From Scytonematopsis contorta HA4267-MV1 (GTDB taxonomy: Bacteria > Cyanobacteriota > Cyanobacteriia > Cyanobacteriales > Nostocaceae), in NCBI GenBank assembly GCA_019359035.1, contig JAHHIC010000085.1:88658-152657 (forward strand): a DNA stretch of 64,000 nt. Reading direction: 5' to 3'. A program made the position numbers and the translations under genes. The notes beneath the pieces were generated by a model that was not told where the DNA came from, did no database searches, and worked only from the letters and a program-made list of their open reading frames with translations. Shown piece by piece: positions 9,823-19,166 of this stretch (the stretch's first letter is position 1; every line of letters begins with the position of its first letter).

Positions 9823-10182
9823 GTGAAACTGCTTGAGGTGAATATAACAAACGACTACTCTAATACTTTTGAGCCGATGACGCCAGACGAACAAAAGTCA
9901 TTGTTAAGGCAGTTAAAGTTACAATACATAGAAATTATTATAAGTTACTTTACTACAGACCCCACAGTAAAGGAAAAAATCGATAAATTTATCAAGACTG
10001 CCTTTTATGCTAATATTCCAGTGCCTAAAATAATAGAAATTCATATGGAGGTCATAGCAGAATTTGCCAAACAGCTAAAATTGGAAGGACGGAATGATGA
10101 CATATTGCTGGATTATCGCCTTACATTGATTGATATTCTGGCGCATTTATGCGAAGTTTATCGAAGTGCAATTAGCAAATAG
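9823..10182 (+). CDS. kaiA: Circadian clock protein KaiA, short (C-terminal domain only) form
   Basis: 119 residues from the GTG at 9823. KaiA binds the C-terminal tail of KaiC and stimulates KaiC autophosphorylation. The sequence matches the four-helix C-terminal KaiA domain (LLRQLKLQYIEIIISYF, ANIPVPKIIEIHMEV, DYRLTLIDILAHLCEVYR). It lacks the N-terminal pseudo-receiver domain present in the roughly 280-residue unicellular KaiA. Nostoc/Anabaena KaiA is known to be of this short type, about 102 residues. An alternative ATG at 9877 (MTPDEQK) would give 101 residues and matches that length better. AAGG lies about 10 nt before the GTG. First gene of kaiABC. Confidence 0.93.
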   Translation: MKLLEVNITNDYSNTFEPMTPDEQKSLLRQLKLQYIEIIISYFTTDPTVKEKIDKFIKTAFYANIPVPKIIEIHMEVIAEFAKQLKLEGRNDDILLDYRLTLIDILAHLCEVYRSAISK

Positions 10183-10211
10183 CTTTGCTTCAGGCGCTTT
10201 GTGAAGTCAAT

Positions 10212-10250
10212 CTTTGATGGGCATCACTGTACTTAATTTAACCATCAAAG
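10212..10250 (+). promoter_or_regulatory. Inverted repeat in the kaiA-kaiB spacer
   Basis: CTTTGATGG (10212-10220) and CCATCAAAG (10242-10250) form a 9-bp perfect inverted repeat with a 21-nt loop just before kaiB. It could be an RNA hairpin affecting kaiB translation or read-through, or part of the kaiBC promoter region that other cyanobacteria have. No function is shown by the sequence alone. Confidence 0.45.
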
Positions 10251-10260
10251 TTCCTGTGGC

Positions 10261-10581
10261 ATGAACAAACCTCAAAAAACTTACATCCTGAAGCTTTATG
10301 TAGCGGGGAATACACACAATTCGGTACGAGCCTTAAAAACACTGAAAAACATTTTAGAACAAGAGTTTAAAGGTGTCTATGCTTTGAAAGTGATAGATGT
10401 TCTGGAAAATCCCCAGTTAGCAGAAGAGGACAAAATTTTGGCGACACCAACATTATCCAAGATTTTGCCACCACCAGTGCGAAAAATAATTGGTGATTTA
10501 TCGGACAGAGAGCGAGTCTTGATAGGATTGGATTTGCTGTACGAAGAATTAAGTGAGGAAGATGAACAGGTTGAGGAGTAA
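10261..10581 (+). CDS. kaiB: Circadian clock protein KaiB
   Basis: 106 residues, the usual KaiB length. KaiB switches fold, binds the CI ring of phosphorylated KaiC and sequesters KaiA. Visible signatures are [20 protein letters not shown] at the N-terminus, [20 protein letters not shown] and the C-terminal [22 protein letters not shown], with an acidic tail ([12 protein letters not shown]). It lies 78 nt after kaiA and 73 nt before kaiC in the same orientation. Confidence 0.97.
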   Translation: MNKPQKTYILKLYVAGNTHNSVRALKTLKNILEQEFKGVYALKVIDVLENPQLAEEDKILATPTLSKILPPPVRKIIGDLSDRERVLIGLDLLYEELSEEDEQVEE

Positions 10582-10654
10582 AATAATTAGACATGAAAAC
10601 AAACTTAAAAAATAATTAAACTGGGTGAAAAACCCAATTGTAAAAAAGTAAGCA

Positions 10655-12217
10655 ATGAATCTAAACGACCAGCCAGAGCAAAGTAATACACCGTCAGTTG
10701 GGGGTGTGGAGAAAATCCGCACCATGATAGAAGGGTTTGACGATATCAGTCATGGCGGAATACCGATAAGTAGAACAACTTTAATAAGTGGTACCTCTGG
10801 AACTGGCAAAACATTATTTTCGCTACAGTTTCTTTACAATGGTATCACCTACTTTGAGGAGCGTGGGGTATTTGTTACTTTTGAAGAATCACCAAGTGAC
10901 ATAATTAAAAATGCGGGAATTTTTGGTTGGGATTTACAACGACTCATCGACGAAGGTAAATTATTTATTCTCGATGCTTCCCCTGACCCAGAAGGTCAAG
11001 ATATTGTTGGCAATTTTGATTTATCAGCCTTGATAGAACGTTTGCAATATGCAATTCGTAAATATCAAGCGAAAAGAGTAGCAATAGACTCAGTAACGGC
11101 TGTATTCCAACAATATGAAGCGATGGGAGTTGTACGTCGGGAGATTTTCCGTCTAGTAGCACGTTTAAAATTATTAAATGTAACTACCGTAATTACAACT
11201 GAACGTAGCGAAGAATATGGGCCTGTGGCTTCATTTGGTGTTGAAGAATTTGTCTCCGATAACGTGGTAATTGTGCGAAATGTTTTGGAAGGAGAACGAC
11301 GACGTCGAACTATAGAAATTCTCAAGTTACGCGGTACAACTCACATGAAAGGTGAGTATCCTTTCACAATTACTAATGACGGAATTAATATTTTCCCCTT
11401 GGGAGCAATGCGCTTAACGCAAAGGTCTTCCAACGTGCGGGTTTCATCTGGAGTCGCAACTTTAGATGAAATGTGTGGGGGTGGTTTTTTTAAAGATTCT
11501 ATTATTTTAGCAACCGGAGCGACGGGTACTGGTAAAACGCTACTGGTCAGTACATTTTTGGAAACTGGTTGCAAACAAGGGGAGCGGTCGATACTATTTG
11601 CTTACGAAGAATCTCGCGCTCAATTGTCTCGCAACGCTTTTTCTTGGGGTATTGATTTTGAGGATTTAGAGCGTCAAGGATTGCTGAAAATTATTTGTAC
11701 CTATCCAGAATCCACTGGTTTGGAAGACCACTTGCAAATAATTAAATCACAAATTGCCCATTTTAAACCCTCGCGTATTGCAATAGATTCATTGTCTGCT
11801 TTAGCCAGAGGTGTGAGCAACAATGCTTTTCGTCAGTTCGTTATTGGTGTTACTGGTTACGCTAAGCAAGAAGAAATAACAGGCTTTTTTACCAACACCA
11901 CTGACCAATTTATGGGTTCTCATTCGATTACTGATTCCCATATATCTACAATTACTGATACCATTTTAATGTTACAATACGTAGAAATTCGTGGAGAAAT
12001 GTCAAGAGCAATCAATGTATTTAAAATGCGTGGTTCTTGGCACGATAAAGGCATCCGCGAATACAATATTACTGCCGATGGACCAGACATTAAAGATTCT
12101 TTCCGAAATTACGAAAGAATCATCAGTGGTGCTCCTAGCCGTGTGAGTATTGATGAAAAAGCTGAATTGTCTAGGATTGTGAGGAGTTTCCAGGATGGCC
12201 CCAGTTCTGAACCATAA
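10655..12217 (+). CDS. kaiC: Circadian clock ATPase/autokinase KaiC
   Basis: 520 residues, made of two RecA-like domains (CI and CII) that form the hexameric clock core. CI has Walker A GTSGTGKT at 46-53 and catalytic EE at 77-78. CII has Walker A GATGTGKT at 288-295 and an EE pair in AYEES. The autophosphorylation pair is conserved as Ser431-Thr432 in DSHISTITD, the same numbering as in Synechococcus KaiC. The C-terminal tail that KaiA binds (RIVRSFQDG...) is present. All residues I could check for ATPase, kinase and phosphotransfer activity are intact. Third gene of the operon, followed by hgdD after 137 nt. Confidence 0.98.
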   Translation: MNLNDQPEQSNTPSVGGVEKIRTMIEGFDDISHGGIPISRTTLISGTSGTGKTLFSLQFLYNGITYFEERGVFVTFEESPSDIIKNAGIFGWDLQRLIDEGKLFILDASPDPEGQDIVGNFDLSALIERLQYAIRKYQAKRVAIDSVTAVFQQYEAMGVVRREIFRLVARLKLLNVTTVITTERSEEYGPVASFGVEEFVSDNVVIVRNVLEGERRRRTIEILKLRGTTHMKGEYPFTITNDGINIFPLGAMRLTQRSSNVRVSSGVATLDEMCGGGFFKDSIILATGATGTGKTLLVSTFLETGCKQGERSILFAYEESRAQLSRNAFSWGIDFEDLERQGLLKIICTYPESTGLEDHLQIIKSQIAHFKPSRIAIDSLSALARGVSNNAFRQFVIGVTGYAKQEEITGFFTNTTDQFMGSHSITDSHISTITDTILMLQYVEIRGEMSRAINVFKMRGSWHDKGIREYNITADGPDIKDSFRNYERIISGAPSRVSIDEKAELSRIVRSFQDGPSSEP

Positions 12218-12354
12218 CATAACTTTAACTAAACCCTAAAATAATTACTAAAATGTAAGCAAAGATTTTTTTGTTAAACTTATCATCGTGATATAGTTTG
12301 TGGAGAAAATCAGGTTTTCTGCCGCTATTATATTGTTGTGTGTGAGGGGACGCG

Positions 12355-14523
12355 GTGAAAGGACAACACTTATTTTATAGTTTCTTGCCAGGTGTAACGG
12401 CTGCAGTACTAACCACCCAAACAGGTTTAGCTACGACCGTCAGATTAAGCTTACAGACACCTGTTGTTAGTGAAAATGGTAGTAATACCTACGGTCAAAA
12501 CTTAGCTGTTGATGTACCAACGGATTTACGTTGGCAGCGAAAATCTACTATACCCATTAGTAAGGGTATAGCAGCTCTGGATAGTTTGACCGAATTACAA
12601 TCACAAATACAGTCACAAATTACAAGTGATATCAAAGTTACAGTTATTAACAACACAGGTATATCTTTGGCACAGGTATCTCCTAGTTCATCAAATTCTG
12701 TTAATTCGACACTAAACTCAACGCTAAACAATGTACTAAGAACTTCTAGAGCAAACCCGAACTTACCTCCTTCTGGAGATAAGGGTAATAATATTTACGA
12801 GAATAATAATTATCAAAAACAAAGTGAATTAATAAATACTCTCAAACGCCAGAGAAATGTAGTTATTTCTACATCTAACTCATCACCTGCAGTTGAGCAG
12901 AAAAAGACTCAATCAGCAGTTGTAAACGAGTTAGCGGGACAAGAGAAAAAGCCTGTAACCGTATTACCCACTCTTTCCCAAATCTCTGGGAAAGTAAACG
13001 CTGCTGCTGCAACATTGTTACCGGGGAATGCTTCTTGTTTGCCCAATTGTCCGCAAGCAAATACGCAAATAACCAAGCAAGCAAGTATTCGGGAAGTGCT
13101 ATTTTTGGCACAGCGTACACCTCCAACGCCAACGAATCCAACGCCAACAGCACCTGCTGCGACACCTGCAAATCCTGTTCCTGTAGCTCCTCGTGAAGTT
13201 CAACGTCCACCAGCACCAGCGGAACTTCCTAACTATTTGAATTCCAACCCAAATCCTCTACAGTTTCCCACTACACCCCAGGAAGTCCAGATAACGGGAA
13301 CTCAGCCCCTGACTTTAGCACAGGTTATAGAACTAGCACGGCGTAACAATAAGACACTGCAATCCTCGTTGTTAGTGTTAGAAGCTAATCAAGCGAGTTT
13401 GAGAGCCGCGCAAGCTTCTTTGTTGCCTACCCTTGGTATTAGCAGTTCTCTTGCCCGCGGAGGGGCTGCCAACATAATAGGTGATACAAGACCGAGAACA
13501 GACACTACAAATTTTAGTGCGGGTTTAGAATTGGGATACACTCTATTCACTTCTGGTTCACGAACAGCGCAAATTCGCGCATCTGAAGAGCGTGTACGCA
13601 GACAAGAATTAGAAGTGGAACGTCAGTCTGAGGAAGTTCGCTTGAATGTGACCCGGGCATACTATGTACTGCAACAAGCAGATGAAAATGTACGTATTAA
13701 TGGTTCTGCGGTGGAAAATGCTCGAGCGAGTTTGAGAGATGCAGAAGCTTTAGAACGAGCGGGTGTGGGTACGCGCTTCGATGTACTGACTTCTCAGGTT
13801 AATTTGGCCCAAGCTCTAACAAGGTTGACACAAGCGAGGGCACAGCAACAGACAAATGGTCGCCAGTTGGCAAGTCTGTTAAGCGTGCCACAAATAGTTA
13901 ATATTGTTGCTGCAGACCCTGTAAGAGTCGCAGGTCTTTGGAACCAAACACTGGAACAAAGTATTGTCCTAGCCTTCAAAAATCGTCCTGAATTACAGCA
14001 AGACCTGATAGACCGTAATATCAGCGAACAAGAACGACGACAAATACTTGCCCAAGGGGGACCACAAATTGCTTTAAGCGGTAGCTATAATCTGGGAGAT
14101 ACGTTTGACGACACCAGAAGAGCTGCTGATGATTATAGAGTAGTCGTCACAGCCAGTTTGAGTTTGTACGATGGGGGAGCTAGAAGAGCAAATGCGGCTG
14201 CACAAAAAGCTAATATTGCAGCCGCAGAAGTTCAATTTAGTCAAAGACGTGACTCAATTCGCTTTGAGGTTGAACAAGCATTTTTTGAATTGCAGTCAAA
14301 TTTTCAAAACATTCAAACAGCAGAAGCCGCTTTAGTACAAGCTAGAGATGCTTTGCGTTTAGCTCGTTTGCGTTTTCAAGCAGGAGTTGGGACTCAAACT
14401 GACGTAATTCGCTCGGAAAATGACCTGACACAACAGGAAGGAAATCGGGTCAATGCGATTATTCAATACAACACCTCTTTAGCTCAGTTGCAACGTGCGG
14501 TTACTTCCCGACAAGCGCGGTAA
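12355..14523 (+). CDS. hgdD: TolC-family outer-membrane efflux protein (HgdD-like)
   Basis: 722 residues from the GTG at 12355. An N-terminal export signal (LFYSFLPGVTAAVLTTQTGLA) is followed by a low-complexity Ser/Asn/Pro/Thr-rich region to about 310, including a Pro-rich stretch (PPTPTNPTPTAPAATP). Two outer-membrane efflux (OEP) repeats follow, with the typical starts LTLAQVIELARRNNKTLQ (about 320) and LEQSIVLAFKNRPELQQ. TolC-type trimers form the outer-membrane duct for efflux pumps and type I secretion. In Anabaena the gene directly after kaiC is hgdD, the TolC homologue that exports heterocyst glycolipids with DevBCA, and that synteny supports the symbol. The long pre-domain is typical of cyanobacterial members. 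Confidence 0.85.
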   Translation: MKGQHLFYSFLPGVTAAVLTTQTGLATTVRLSLQTPVVSENGSNTYGQNLAVDVPTDLRWQRKSTIPISKGIAALDSLTELQSQIQSQITSDIKVTVINNTGISLAQVSPSSSNSVNSTLNSTLNNVLRTSRANPNLPPSGDKGNNIYENNNYQKQSELINTLKRQRNVVISTSNSSPAVEQKKTQSAVVNELAGQEKKPVTVLPTLSQISGKVNAAAATLLPGNASCLPNCPQANTQITKQASIREVLFLAQRTPPTPTNPTPTAPAATPANPVPVAPREVQRPPAPAELPNYLNSNPNPLQFPTTPQEVQITGTQPLTLAQVIELARRNNKTLQSSLLVLEANQASLRAAQASLLPTLGISSSLARGGAANIIGDTRPRTDTTNFSAGLELGYTLFTSGSRTAQIRASEERVRRQELEVERQSEEVRLNVTRAYYVLQQADENVRINGSAVENARASLRDAEALERAGVGTRFDVLTSQVNLAQALTRLTQARAQQQTNGRQLASLLSVPQIVNIVAADPVRVAGLWNQTLEQSIVLAFKNRPELQQDLIDRNISEQERRQILAQGGPQIALSGSYNLGDTFDDTRRAADDYRVVVTASLSLYDGGARRANAAAQKANIAAAEVQFSQRRDSIRFEVEQAFFELQSNFQNIQTAEAALVQARDALRLARLRFQAGVGTQTDVIRSENDLTQQEGNRVNAIIQYNTSLAQLQRAVTSRQAR

Positions 14524-14590
14524 ATGTTGACGGTTGACGGTTGACGGTTGACAATTGACGGTTGGCTGTTAATGGTTGACAGTCAACTAT
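14524..14590. repeat. STRR: GGTTGAC heptamers
   Basis: Several copies of GGTTGAC and variants directly follow the hgdD stop codon, ending in GTTGACAGTCAAC, which is self-complementary. They lie between hgdD and the next gene. Confidence 0.85.
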
Positions 14591-14703
14591 TTCATCTGCT
14601 AGAGGTAAAATTAAAATAAGATAACAAATAAGGCTACTAATCGAATTTAGTAGCAAAATCTGTCACTAATTAACATGAATCTGTTAATAACAAAGAAATA
14701 TTA

Positions 14704-15084
14704 ATGACTACCGTTACACTGAGAGAAATTGCCCAGTTTCGTTCCCAATTAGCAGAAGACCCCGCAGCGATGGAAGCTTTAGACCTGATTGAGGACTGCG
14801 AAGGAGATTTAGAAGATGCAGCAATGTCGCTAGCGATTAAAGCAGGACAAGAACCACAAAGAGCTAATTCTGAGTGGTTGGATGCTTTAGCTAAAAAATG
14901 GCGTGCTACTATTTGTCAATCGGAATTTCGCGAAGATTTGCTAAATGGTTCGGTAACAAAAATGATGGAACACCTACAAACAGTTTCTTCCTTTCCCAAA
15001 ATTTTGGCGACTCCTGTTTTGATGTATGTTCTTAAGCAAGGTGTGGGTAATTTTTGCGAACCTCTAGACAAATTTTCTCCCTAA
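14704..15084 (+). CDS. Conserved cyanobacterial hypothetical protein
   Basis: 126 residues, soluble and mostly helical, rich in acidic residues (LAEDPAAMEALDLIEDCEGDLEDAA). The C-terminal half contains TVSSFPKILATPVLMYVLKQ. There is no signal peptide or membrane segment. I do not recognise a characterised family; composition and codon use resemble the neighbouring core genes. It precedes another conserved gene in the same orientation. Confidence 0.7.
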   Translation: MTTVTLREIAQFRSQLAEDPAAMEALDLIEDCEGDLEDAAMSLAIKAGQEPQRANSEWLDALAKKWRATICQSEFREDLLNGSVTKMMEHLQTVSSFPKILATPVLMYVLKQGVGNFCEPLDKFSP

Positions 15085-15180
15085 GGTTATTTCGGGCTAG
15101 TAAGTTCAAAACCCCATATCACTGGTACGCTGGTAAATAGAGCATTTAATTAGCAAAAATCTAAACAATTTTTTACATCA

Positions 15181-15684
15181 ATGAATTACCTTGTTGCTGT
15201 ATTACCAGACCGTATTCAAGTAGAAGAAGCTTATTTAGCTTTAGAAAAAGAAGGGATTAAAAGTACCATTTTAGGTAGGGGTTATAAAACTGCTGATGAG
15301 TTTGGTCTAATTGACCCTAACGAACAAGCGAAAAAGCAAGTAAAGCTGATGGCAATTTGGCTAGTGCCGTTTGGATTTTTTGCTGGGTTTACTTTTAGCT
15401 TTATTACTGGTTTAGATACTTTCGCTTGGGCTGGTGAAATTGGTAACCACGTTGTCGGTGGAATACTAGGTGCAGGTAGCGGTGCTTTGGGTAGCATAGT
15501 CGTTGGAGGAGGAGTTGGTTTAATTTTCGGGGGTGGTGATGCTTTACCTTATCGCAACCGCTTAAATGCGGGTAAATATTTAATTGTGGTTCAAGCTTCA
15601 GAAGGTATAGTTCGCAAAGCAACAACTGTTTTACGTCGCTTTGACCCAGAAAATATCCAAGGTTATTCTGATATGAGTGCGTAG
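15181..15684 (+). CDS. Conserved membrane protein with glycine-rich helices
   Basis: 167 residues. An N-terminal cytoplasmic segment (MNYLVAVLPDRIQVEEAYLALEKEGI, small alpha/beta fold) is followed by a hydrophobic helix at about 58-78 (MAIWLVPFGFFAGFTFSFITG) and a Gly-rich hydrophobic pair at about 92-122 (VVGGILGAGSGALGSIVVGG). A C-terminal soluble part (AGKYLIVVQASEGIVRKATTVL) resembles the N-terminal fold. This is the layout of small stress-type glycine-zipper membrane proteins. No specific function is assigned. Confidence 0.7.
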   Translation: MNYLVAVLPDRIQVEEAYLALEKEGIKSTILGRGYKTADEFGLIDPNEQAKKQVKLMAIWLVPFGFFAGFTFSFITGLDTFAWAGEIGNHVVGGILGAGSGALGSIVVGGGVGLIFGGGDALPYRNRLNAGKYLIVVQASEGIVRKATTVLRRFDPENIQGYSDMSA

Positions 15685-15686
15685 AT

Positions 15687-15856
15687 GGGGAGTGGGGAGT
15701 AGGGAAATTCACAATTACCAATTACCAATTACCAATTACCAATTACCAATTACCAACTACCAATTACCAATTACCAATTACCAATTACCAATTACCAATT
15801 ACCAATTACCAATTACCAATTACCAATTACCAATTACCAATTACCAATTACCAATT
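15687..15856. repeat. STRR: long AATTACC run
   Basis: More than 20 nearly perfect copies of CAATTAC (15712-15856) follow a short GGGGAGT patch. The run ends 5 bp before the start of the S4 gene, so its promoter or leader must be within or upstream of the repeat. Confidence 0.95.
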
Positions 15857-15861
15857 AAAAA

Positions 15862-16641
15862 ATGCTGCCACGAGAAGAACTTTTAAAGGGTGTTGAAAAT
15901 CGAGATAGTGTTGCTCGCGTAATTGATTTAGCTGAACAAGCTATCAAAACTTGGGAGGTTGTTTTCACTGATTTTTTCTCTCCACCTGAGTTAGCTGAAA
16001 TTCAACGAGTGTTTGGAAAGTTAACCGAAGTGCAAATTTTGGCTTCGGGTGGATATCCCCAAGCTGAACGTCAAAGGATTGCGATTACTCGTAGCGAACT
16101 TCCTTTAGATGTATCTCAAGTTTCTGTTGCTTTAGTTGATATCGCTGGAAATTTTTTGTTTGATACCGCATCCCATCGCGATTTTTTGGGTGCGATGTTG
16201 GGGACGGGTATTGTCCGTGAAAAAACTGGCGATATTATTGTACTGGGGGAACGAGGAGCACAGGCTATTGTTGTGCCTGAGTTAGTAGATTTTTTGCAAA
16301 TGAGTCTCAAGCAGGTGCGTTCAGTTTCTGTACAAACTCGACCTGTTGATTTTAGTGAGTTAAAAGTTAGGGAACCGAAGAAAAAAGAATTAACTACTGT
16401 GGAAGCTTCTTTAAGATTGGATGCTGTTGCTTCTGCTGGGTTTGGGATGTCCCGTAGTAAAATGGTTGATTTTATTGAGGGGGGTGATGTGCGCGTTAAT
16501 TGGAAGGATGTTTCTCAAGCAAGCGCTCAAGTGAAAAGCGGGGATTTAATTGCGATTCGTGGGAAGGGTCGTTTGGAAGTTGGAGATATTGCTGTGACTA
16601 AGAAAGATAGGTATCGTATACAGCTTACGCGCTATATGTAA
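15862..16641 (+). CDS. Photosystem II S4 domain protein (YlmH-like RNA-binding)
   Basis: 259 residues, matching the cyanobacterial/plastid family called photosystem II S4 domain protein. It has an N-terminal YlmH-like domain (about 1-170: VFTDFFSPPELAEIQ, GYPQAERQRIAI, HRDFLGAMLGTGI, GDI(I)VLGERGAQ) and a C-terminal S4 RNA-binding domain (about 180-245: RLDAVASAGFGMSRSKMVDFI, GDVRVNWK, SGDLIAIRGKGRLEV). A role in RNA binding is inferred from the S4 fold, and the link to photosystem II comes from the family's distribution. ATG at 15862 follows the AATTACC run directly; no good ribosome-binding site is visible. Confidence 0.88.
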   Translation: MLPREELLKGVENRDSVARVIDLAEQAIKTWEVVFTDFFSPPELAEIQRVFGKLTEVQILASGGYPQAERQRIAITRSELPLDVSQVSVALVDIAGNFLFDTASHRDFLGAMLGTGIVREKTGDIIVLGERGAQAIVVPELVDFLQMSLKQVRSVSVQTRPVDFSELKVREPKKKELTTVEASLRLDAVASAGFGMSRSKMVDFIEGGDVRVNWKDVSQASAQVKSGDLIAIRGKGRLEVGDIAVTKKDRYRIQLTRYM

Positions 16642-16659
16642 TGTGTTGACGGTTGACTG

Positions 16660-17436
16660 TTAACTCTTAAATTGTTTTTCTAACATAGTTACTAGAGTTT
16701 GTCGCGGAGCTAACTTGGATAATTGGGGTATTAATTTACTAACAAATCCACCGCTAACAACTAATGATTCGCCTTTTTCTAAAGCTACAAGTGCATCTTT
16801 TACTACTTCTTCGGGACTTGTAATTTTTTGTGTTTTAGCTGCCATTGTTGGGGGGAATTTGGCTTCTGTGAAAAAGCTTGTTTCGGTGGGACCAGGACAA
16901 ACACAAAGCACGCGCACACCATAGCTGCGATTTTCTGCCCAAAGTGATTGACTAAAGCTGAGGATAAAGGCTTTGCTCGCAGCGTAAACTGATAGGTAAG
17001 GTATTGGTTGAAATCCGGCAATAGAAGACACGTTAATTATACTACCGGAACGCTTTTGCTGCATTAATGGTAAAAATTTGTGGGTTAAATCTACTAATGC
17101 TATTATATTTAGTTGAATCATTTTGATTTGCCTTTCTCCATCGCGTTCGGCAAATTCTCCGTAGTCTCCAAAGCCAGCATTGTTGATTAATAAGTCTATT
17201 GTTAATTCTTTATTTTTAACTATATCAAATACTTCATTCGTCGCACCTGGCAATGAAAGGTCTTTGACTATAATATCTACCTGAATTTGATATTTTTCTT
17301 TTAATTGTTTAGCTAGTTGATTCAGTTTTTCCTCGGAGCGAGCAATTAAAACCAGATTTGTTTTACGTTCTGCAAGTTCTTCTGCAAAAGCTTTACCAAT
17401 TCCACCGGAGGCTCCTGTAATTAAAGCTGTTGACAT
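16660..17436 (-). CDS. Short-chain dehydrogenase/reductase
   Basis: 258 residues of the classical SDR type (DltE/YqjQ-like). The NAD(P)-binding motif TGASGGIG lies near residue 7, NNAG near 87, catalytic Ser in NVSSIAG at about 140, and YAASK supplies Tyr and Lys at about 154-158; PGPTETSF follows. All catalytic residues are present. The substrate cannot be told from sequence. It converges on the PSII S4 gene with an 18-bp gap. Confidence 0.9.
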   Translation of the reverse strand: MSTALITGASGGIGKAFAEELAERKTNLVLIARSEEKLNQLAKQLKEKYQIQVDIIVKDLSLPGATNEVFDIVKNKELTIDLLINNAGFGDYGEFAERDGERQIKMIQLNIIALVDLTHKFLPLMQQKRSGSIINVSSIAGFQPIPYLSVYAASKAFILSFSQSLWAENRSYGVRVLCVCPGPTETSFFTEAKFPPTMAAKTQKITSPEEVVKDALVALEKGESLVVSGGFVSKLIPQLSKLAPRQTLVTMLEKQFKS

Positions 17437-17554
17437 ACTTTGTTTTACGGTATTTTATTCTGTTTACAAATTGTAACCACTGTTGGCATCGATTGTAACT
17501 ATCTTCTGTCATATACCTGGATGGGTAATAGAATTTCGTAATCCCAATCGACAT

Positions 17555-17582
17555 GTAGAGACCGAATTAATTCGGTCTCTAC
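17555..17582. repeat. 28-bp palindrome, GTAGAGAC family (CGAATTAATTCG core)
   Basis: A perfect 28-bp palindrome with outer arms GTAGAGAC/GTCTCTAC and inner core CGAATTAATTCG. It lies in the 240-bp gap before the interrupted gene at 17690. It belongs to a dispersed family; see the finding on covariation of the inner arms. Confidence 0.9.
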
Positions 17583-17689
17583 AATTTTTGGTGTCATATT
17601 GGGATGGATAATTATAATTATCAGTAACAATTGTATTTTTTAGTATCAGTATGGGAACACTAGGTTAGAAGTGACTGGTGTGTGTTTGT

Positions 17690-18255
17690 ATGTATCGTCT
17701 CAACAAGCGAGCTTACGAAATATTATGCGCTGAGATTCAAGTTTGTGCTGGAAGCGACCAGATAGGTAAAGCTGAGAAGCAAATTGTCATTAAGCGTTTG
17801 GAAAAAATACGTTTGGAACAAGGTTCTCCTGCAACTTTGGATGAACTACGAGATGCTGTGATTGATGTGTATCCGCAGTTTAATGAGAAAGTTCTAAGGC
17901 TTGCTGCTTCTTCTAATCAGCCACCGAGTGCTTTTAGTAAAGCATTGGGTCAAATCACATGGACTGCTATATTTTTATCTATTCCGGTAGCATTAGTCTG
18001 GTTTGTAAATTTGCCTTTCCCTATGATTCGTAAACCAGTAGCAGAAAAAGCTCCTATTCTGCTTTTACCTAGTTTTCTGGCTATGGACCGTGGTTATCGT
18101 GGTGCAATTAGCTCTTTGGAACAAGCTGAACAGTTAATTAATAAAGCTACTAGCCCGAATGACATTGAATTGGGGGCAAAAAAAGCTGAAGAAGCCCAAA
18201 AACATTTAGATAATCTGCCTGTTTGGTTTTTGGGGTATTACCGATACTTTTTCGT
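17690..18255 (+). pseudogene. 5' part of a conserved membrane/coiled-coil gene interrupted by a TnpB remnant
   Basis: From the ATG at 17690 (MYRLNKRAYEIL) the protein has a soluble N-terminus, one membrane helix at about 88-108 (TWTAIFLSIPVALVWFVNLPF) and a helical region with SLEQAEQLINKA and AEEAQKHLDNLPVWFLGYY. The frame continues into the mobile remnant and stops at 18289. The homologous coding sequence resumes at 19167 in another frame. A GTG at 17678 is a less likely start. Function unknown; I believe this family occurs widely in cyanobacteria. Confidence 0.7.
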
Positions 18256-18274
18256 TAACATTTCCCAACACCTG

Positions 18275-19162
18275 TTAACAAATACATAAGCTAAGATTTT
18301 CTCTTAGCCAAGGCGTATCAACCATTGCACGAAGGAAAATCCCTCGCGCACCGTTTAAATCTCTATCCATAACTTGACCAGTGGATGGAGATTTTATTAC
18401 TTTAGACCCGCCAAGATTTTTAACTATTTCTCCTGTCCAGCTAACTGTTTTTGAAGTGTATGCTTCGTTAACATCTAAAACTACTTTGTTATATTGAAAA
18501 GCTTTATGCTTGATAAACTTTTTAAACTGATAGTGAGAGAGTGTTAACATTTGACGTACAGACTTTGACCTAATTCTTCTTTTTCCTTTTTTAGCCATTT
18601 GAGATGTTTCAAATGTGGGAAGCAAAATTACATCAAAATTATCTATCAAAAACTTAGCTGCTTTTTTGTGTAATTCGTCAACAAGATTTTTTATCTTAGC
18701 TCGTAAACGACTTGCTGCTTTTTTAAGTCTTCTTTTTTGCTGTCCTTTACATTTAGTAATTCCACTAACTAACTCATCTAACTTAAAACAAAACTTTTGA
18801 ATTTTTAAATTAGCAGTTTTACCTAACCAGCCAAAAGAATCTTCTGAGAAAAAAGTTAAAAATGTTCGGATGCCTGGGTCTAAAGCCACAACACGTCCTT
18901 TGTTCTCAGACTGATGTTGTGGATTATCAATTGAAACAACTAAATAATAGTCGTTGTAAATGCACACCAAACGACAATCGCCATACTCTTTTGGTAACTT
19001 TTCACAAAACTTAGTTTCACCTAAAATTGTGTGATAAATACCTTTTTGTGTAACTGCGGATTGAGGAATATAGCAAGATTGAGACGTGTCTTTTTTAGAC
19101 CTAAATTTACATCTACTAATCTTACCAGTAGTTTTAAATCCTTTCTTAGCTTTGCTGACAGC
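18275..19162 (-). pseudogene. tnpB: TnpB (IS200/IS605-type) remnant, N-terminally truncated
   Basis: An open frame runs leftward from 19162 to the stop at 18275-18277 without a start codon near its beginning; the first internal Met is at 18970. It covers the C-terminal two-thirds of a TnpB RNA-guided nuclease. RuvC motifs are visible: ALDPGIRTF (Asp), LLPTFETSQM (Glu) and MDRDLNGARGIFLR (Asp). The zinc-ribbon region (SKTVSWTGEI, SPSTGQVMDRD) has lost the usual CxxC pairs. The N-terminal 150 or so residues and any tnpA are missing. The fragment lies inside another gene, so it marks an old insertion. Confidence 0.85.
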
Positions 19163-19166
19163 CTAA

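Noticed and set aside
15677..15886. Gene encoding NYQLPIT repeats
   Set aside because: Translation of AATTACC heptamers in a frame without stops; the real gene starts at 15862.
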